Origin: Hyphomicrobiales bacterium
GTDB taxonomy: Bacteria; Pseudomonadota; Alphaproteobacteria; Rhizobiales; Rhizobiaceae
Assembly (NCBI GenBank): GCA_900466875.1
Contig: UBNQ01000020.1
Location: forward strand, 186,001-250,000
Length of the DNA: 64,000 nucleotides
Reading direction: 5' to 3'
The position numbers and the translations under genes were made by a program. This document shows, in pieces, positions 63,439 through 64,000 of the stretch (within the stretch, counting starts at the first letter, position 1; every line of letters begins with the position of its first letter). Under the pieces are notes generated by a model. That model saw only the letters and a program-made list of their open reading frames with translations. It was not told the origin of the DNA and searched no databases.

Positions 63439-64000
63439 TCACACCAGTTCAGCAAGTGAGGCAGCGTCGAAGCCCTTAAGCTCTGCCCAATCACCCGATC
63501 TTACCTTCTCGACCCAGGCAGGATCAGTAATGAGTGCTCGACCAACAGCGATGAGATCAAATTCATCACGCTCCATCCGCTCGAGAAGCTTGTCCAGTCC
63601 CACGCTGGTCGACCCCTCACCACTAAATGCGCCCATAACGTCGCCTGATAAGCCAACCGAGCCGACGCTGATTGTGGCGGCGCCGGTCAACTTCTTGGCC
63701 CATCCGGCGAAATTGAGCCCTTCCGCTCCGTCGATCTCACGGAACTCCGGCTCCCAGAAGCGTCGTTGAGAGCAGTGCAGCACGTCGACACCCGCATCGA
63801 CCAGAGGCTGCAGCCAGTCGGCCAACAGGTCGGGCGTCTCAGCAATGCGCGCGGCATAGTCCTGCGGCTTCCACTGGCTCACGCGCAAAATGATCGGGAA
63901 GCCTGGCCCGACGCTGGCGCGGACCGCGGCGACGAGCTCTGCGGCGAAGCGAGACCGTTCTCGGATCGTGGCGCCACCGTAGCGGTCGCTGCGCAGGTTG
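63439..64000 (-). CDS. Old Yellow Enzyme family oxidoreductase, 5' part outside the window
   Basis: The visible 187 codons are the C-terminal part of a NADH:flavin oxidoreductase barrel. At the window edge it reads NLRSDRYGG and RFAAELVAAVRA, the classical family segment, then FPIILRVSQW, later VGSVGLSG and FDLIAVGRALITDPAW, where FMN phosphate binds. These enzymes reduce activated double bonds with NAD(P)H. An internal TTG at 63888 is not the true start, since the conserved frame continues to 64000. The neighbouring TetR gene may be its regulator. Confidence 0.85.
   Translation of the reverse strand, partial: NLRSDRYGGATIRERSRFAAELVAAVRASVGPGFPIILRVSQWKPQDYAARIAETPDLLADWLQPLVDAGVDVLHCSQRRFWEPEFREIDGAEGLNFAGWAKKLTGAATISVGSVGLSGDVMGAFSGEGSTSVGLDKLLERMERDEFDLIAVGRALITDPAWVEKVRSGDWAELKGFDAASLAELV

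Noticed and set aside
1-64000. CRISPR arrays, insertion sequences, integrase genes or rRNA
   Set aside because: No regularly spaced repeats, transposase or integrase motifs, or rRNA-like sequence were seen on either strand.

Overview
The window looks like chromosome, chromid or large-plasmid DNA of a Rhizobiaceae-type alphaproteobacterium (Rhizobium, Neorhizobium or Agrobacterium group). This is inferred from the high GC content, three HWE-type histidine kinases, several perfect matches to the alphaproteobacterial general-stress (sigma EcfG) promoter GGAAC-N16-CGTT, and many ABC and TctABC importers for sugar derivatives. No complete tRNA or rRNA, no CRISPR array and no intact insertion sequence was seen.

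Region 1 (1-16.3 kb) carries redox and stress genes: a ferritin-like protein with a flavoprotein partner, a cold-shock protein, a glutathione transferase with a small stress-promoter-linked protein, an SDR, a PRC-barrel protein, a three-subunit molybdenum hydroxylase of the PaoABC type, a Gfo/Idh/MocA oxidoreductase, and a run of alcohol dehydrogenase, catalase-like protein and YdeP-type molybdoenzyme.

Region 2 (16.4-35.5 kb) is a dense signalling island. It has three HWE kinases, two single-receiver regulators, a 1050-residue hybrid kinase that begins with a ParD-like ribbon-helix-helix domain, and an operon of CHASE3/GAF hybrid kinase, CheR, CheB and receiver-kinase-receiver protein. Two of the four perfect EcfG-type promoters precede signalling genes here. 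Small stress-type proteins (DUF1236 and two unknowns) and a stranded receiver-domain fragment lie between the kinases.

Region 3 (35.6-49.8 kb) starts with a truncated nucleotidyltransferase, an unidentified fragment and a Nudix hydrolase. A LacI regulator with two matching operator-like palindromes then faces a long operon: an Afu/Fbp-type importer, an inositol-monophosphatase-family enzyme, a Ugp-type importer and, just after it, a Na+/phosphate cotransporter. The content suggests import and dephosphorylation of phosphorylated organic compounds.

Region 4 (50.4-60.3 kb) is a sugar-acid catabolic locus: RraA-family protein, IlvD/Edd sugar-acid dehydratase, DapA-family enzyme and TctABC importer, then a LacI regulator, a talarate/galactarate-type dehydratase and a divergent LysR regulator. 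Both dehydratase branches could lead to 2-oxoglutarate semialdehyde through the DapA-family enzyme.

Region 5 (60.5-64 kb) has a RelBE-type toxin-antitoxin pair, a secreted alpha/beta hydrolase divergent from a TetR regulator, and the C-terminal part of an Old Yellow Enzyme cut by the window edge. Four copies of a decayed tRNA T-arm-like motif sit in gaps near fragments or region boundaries.
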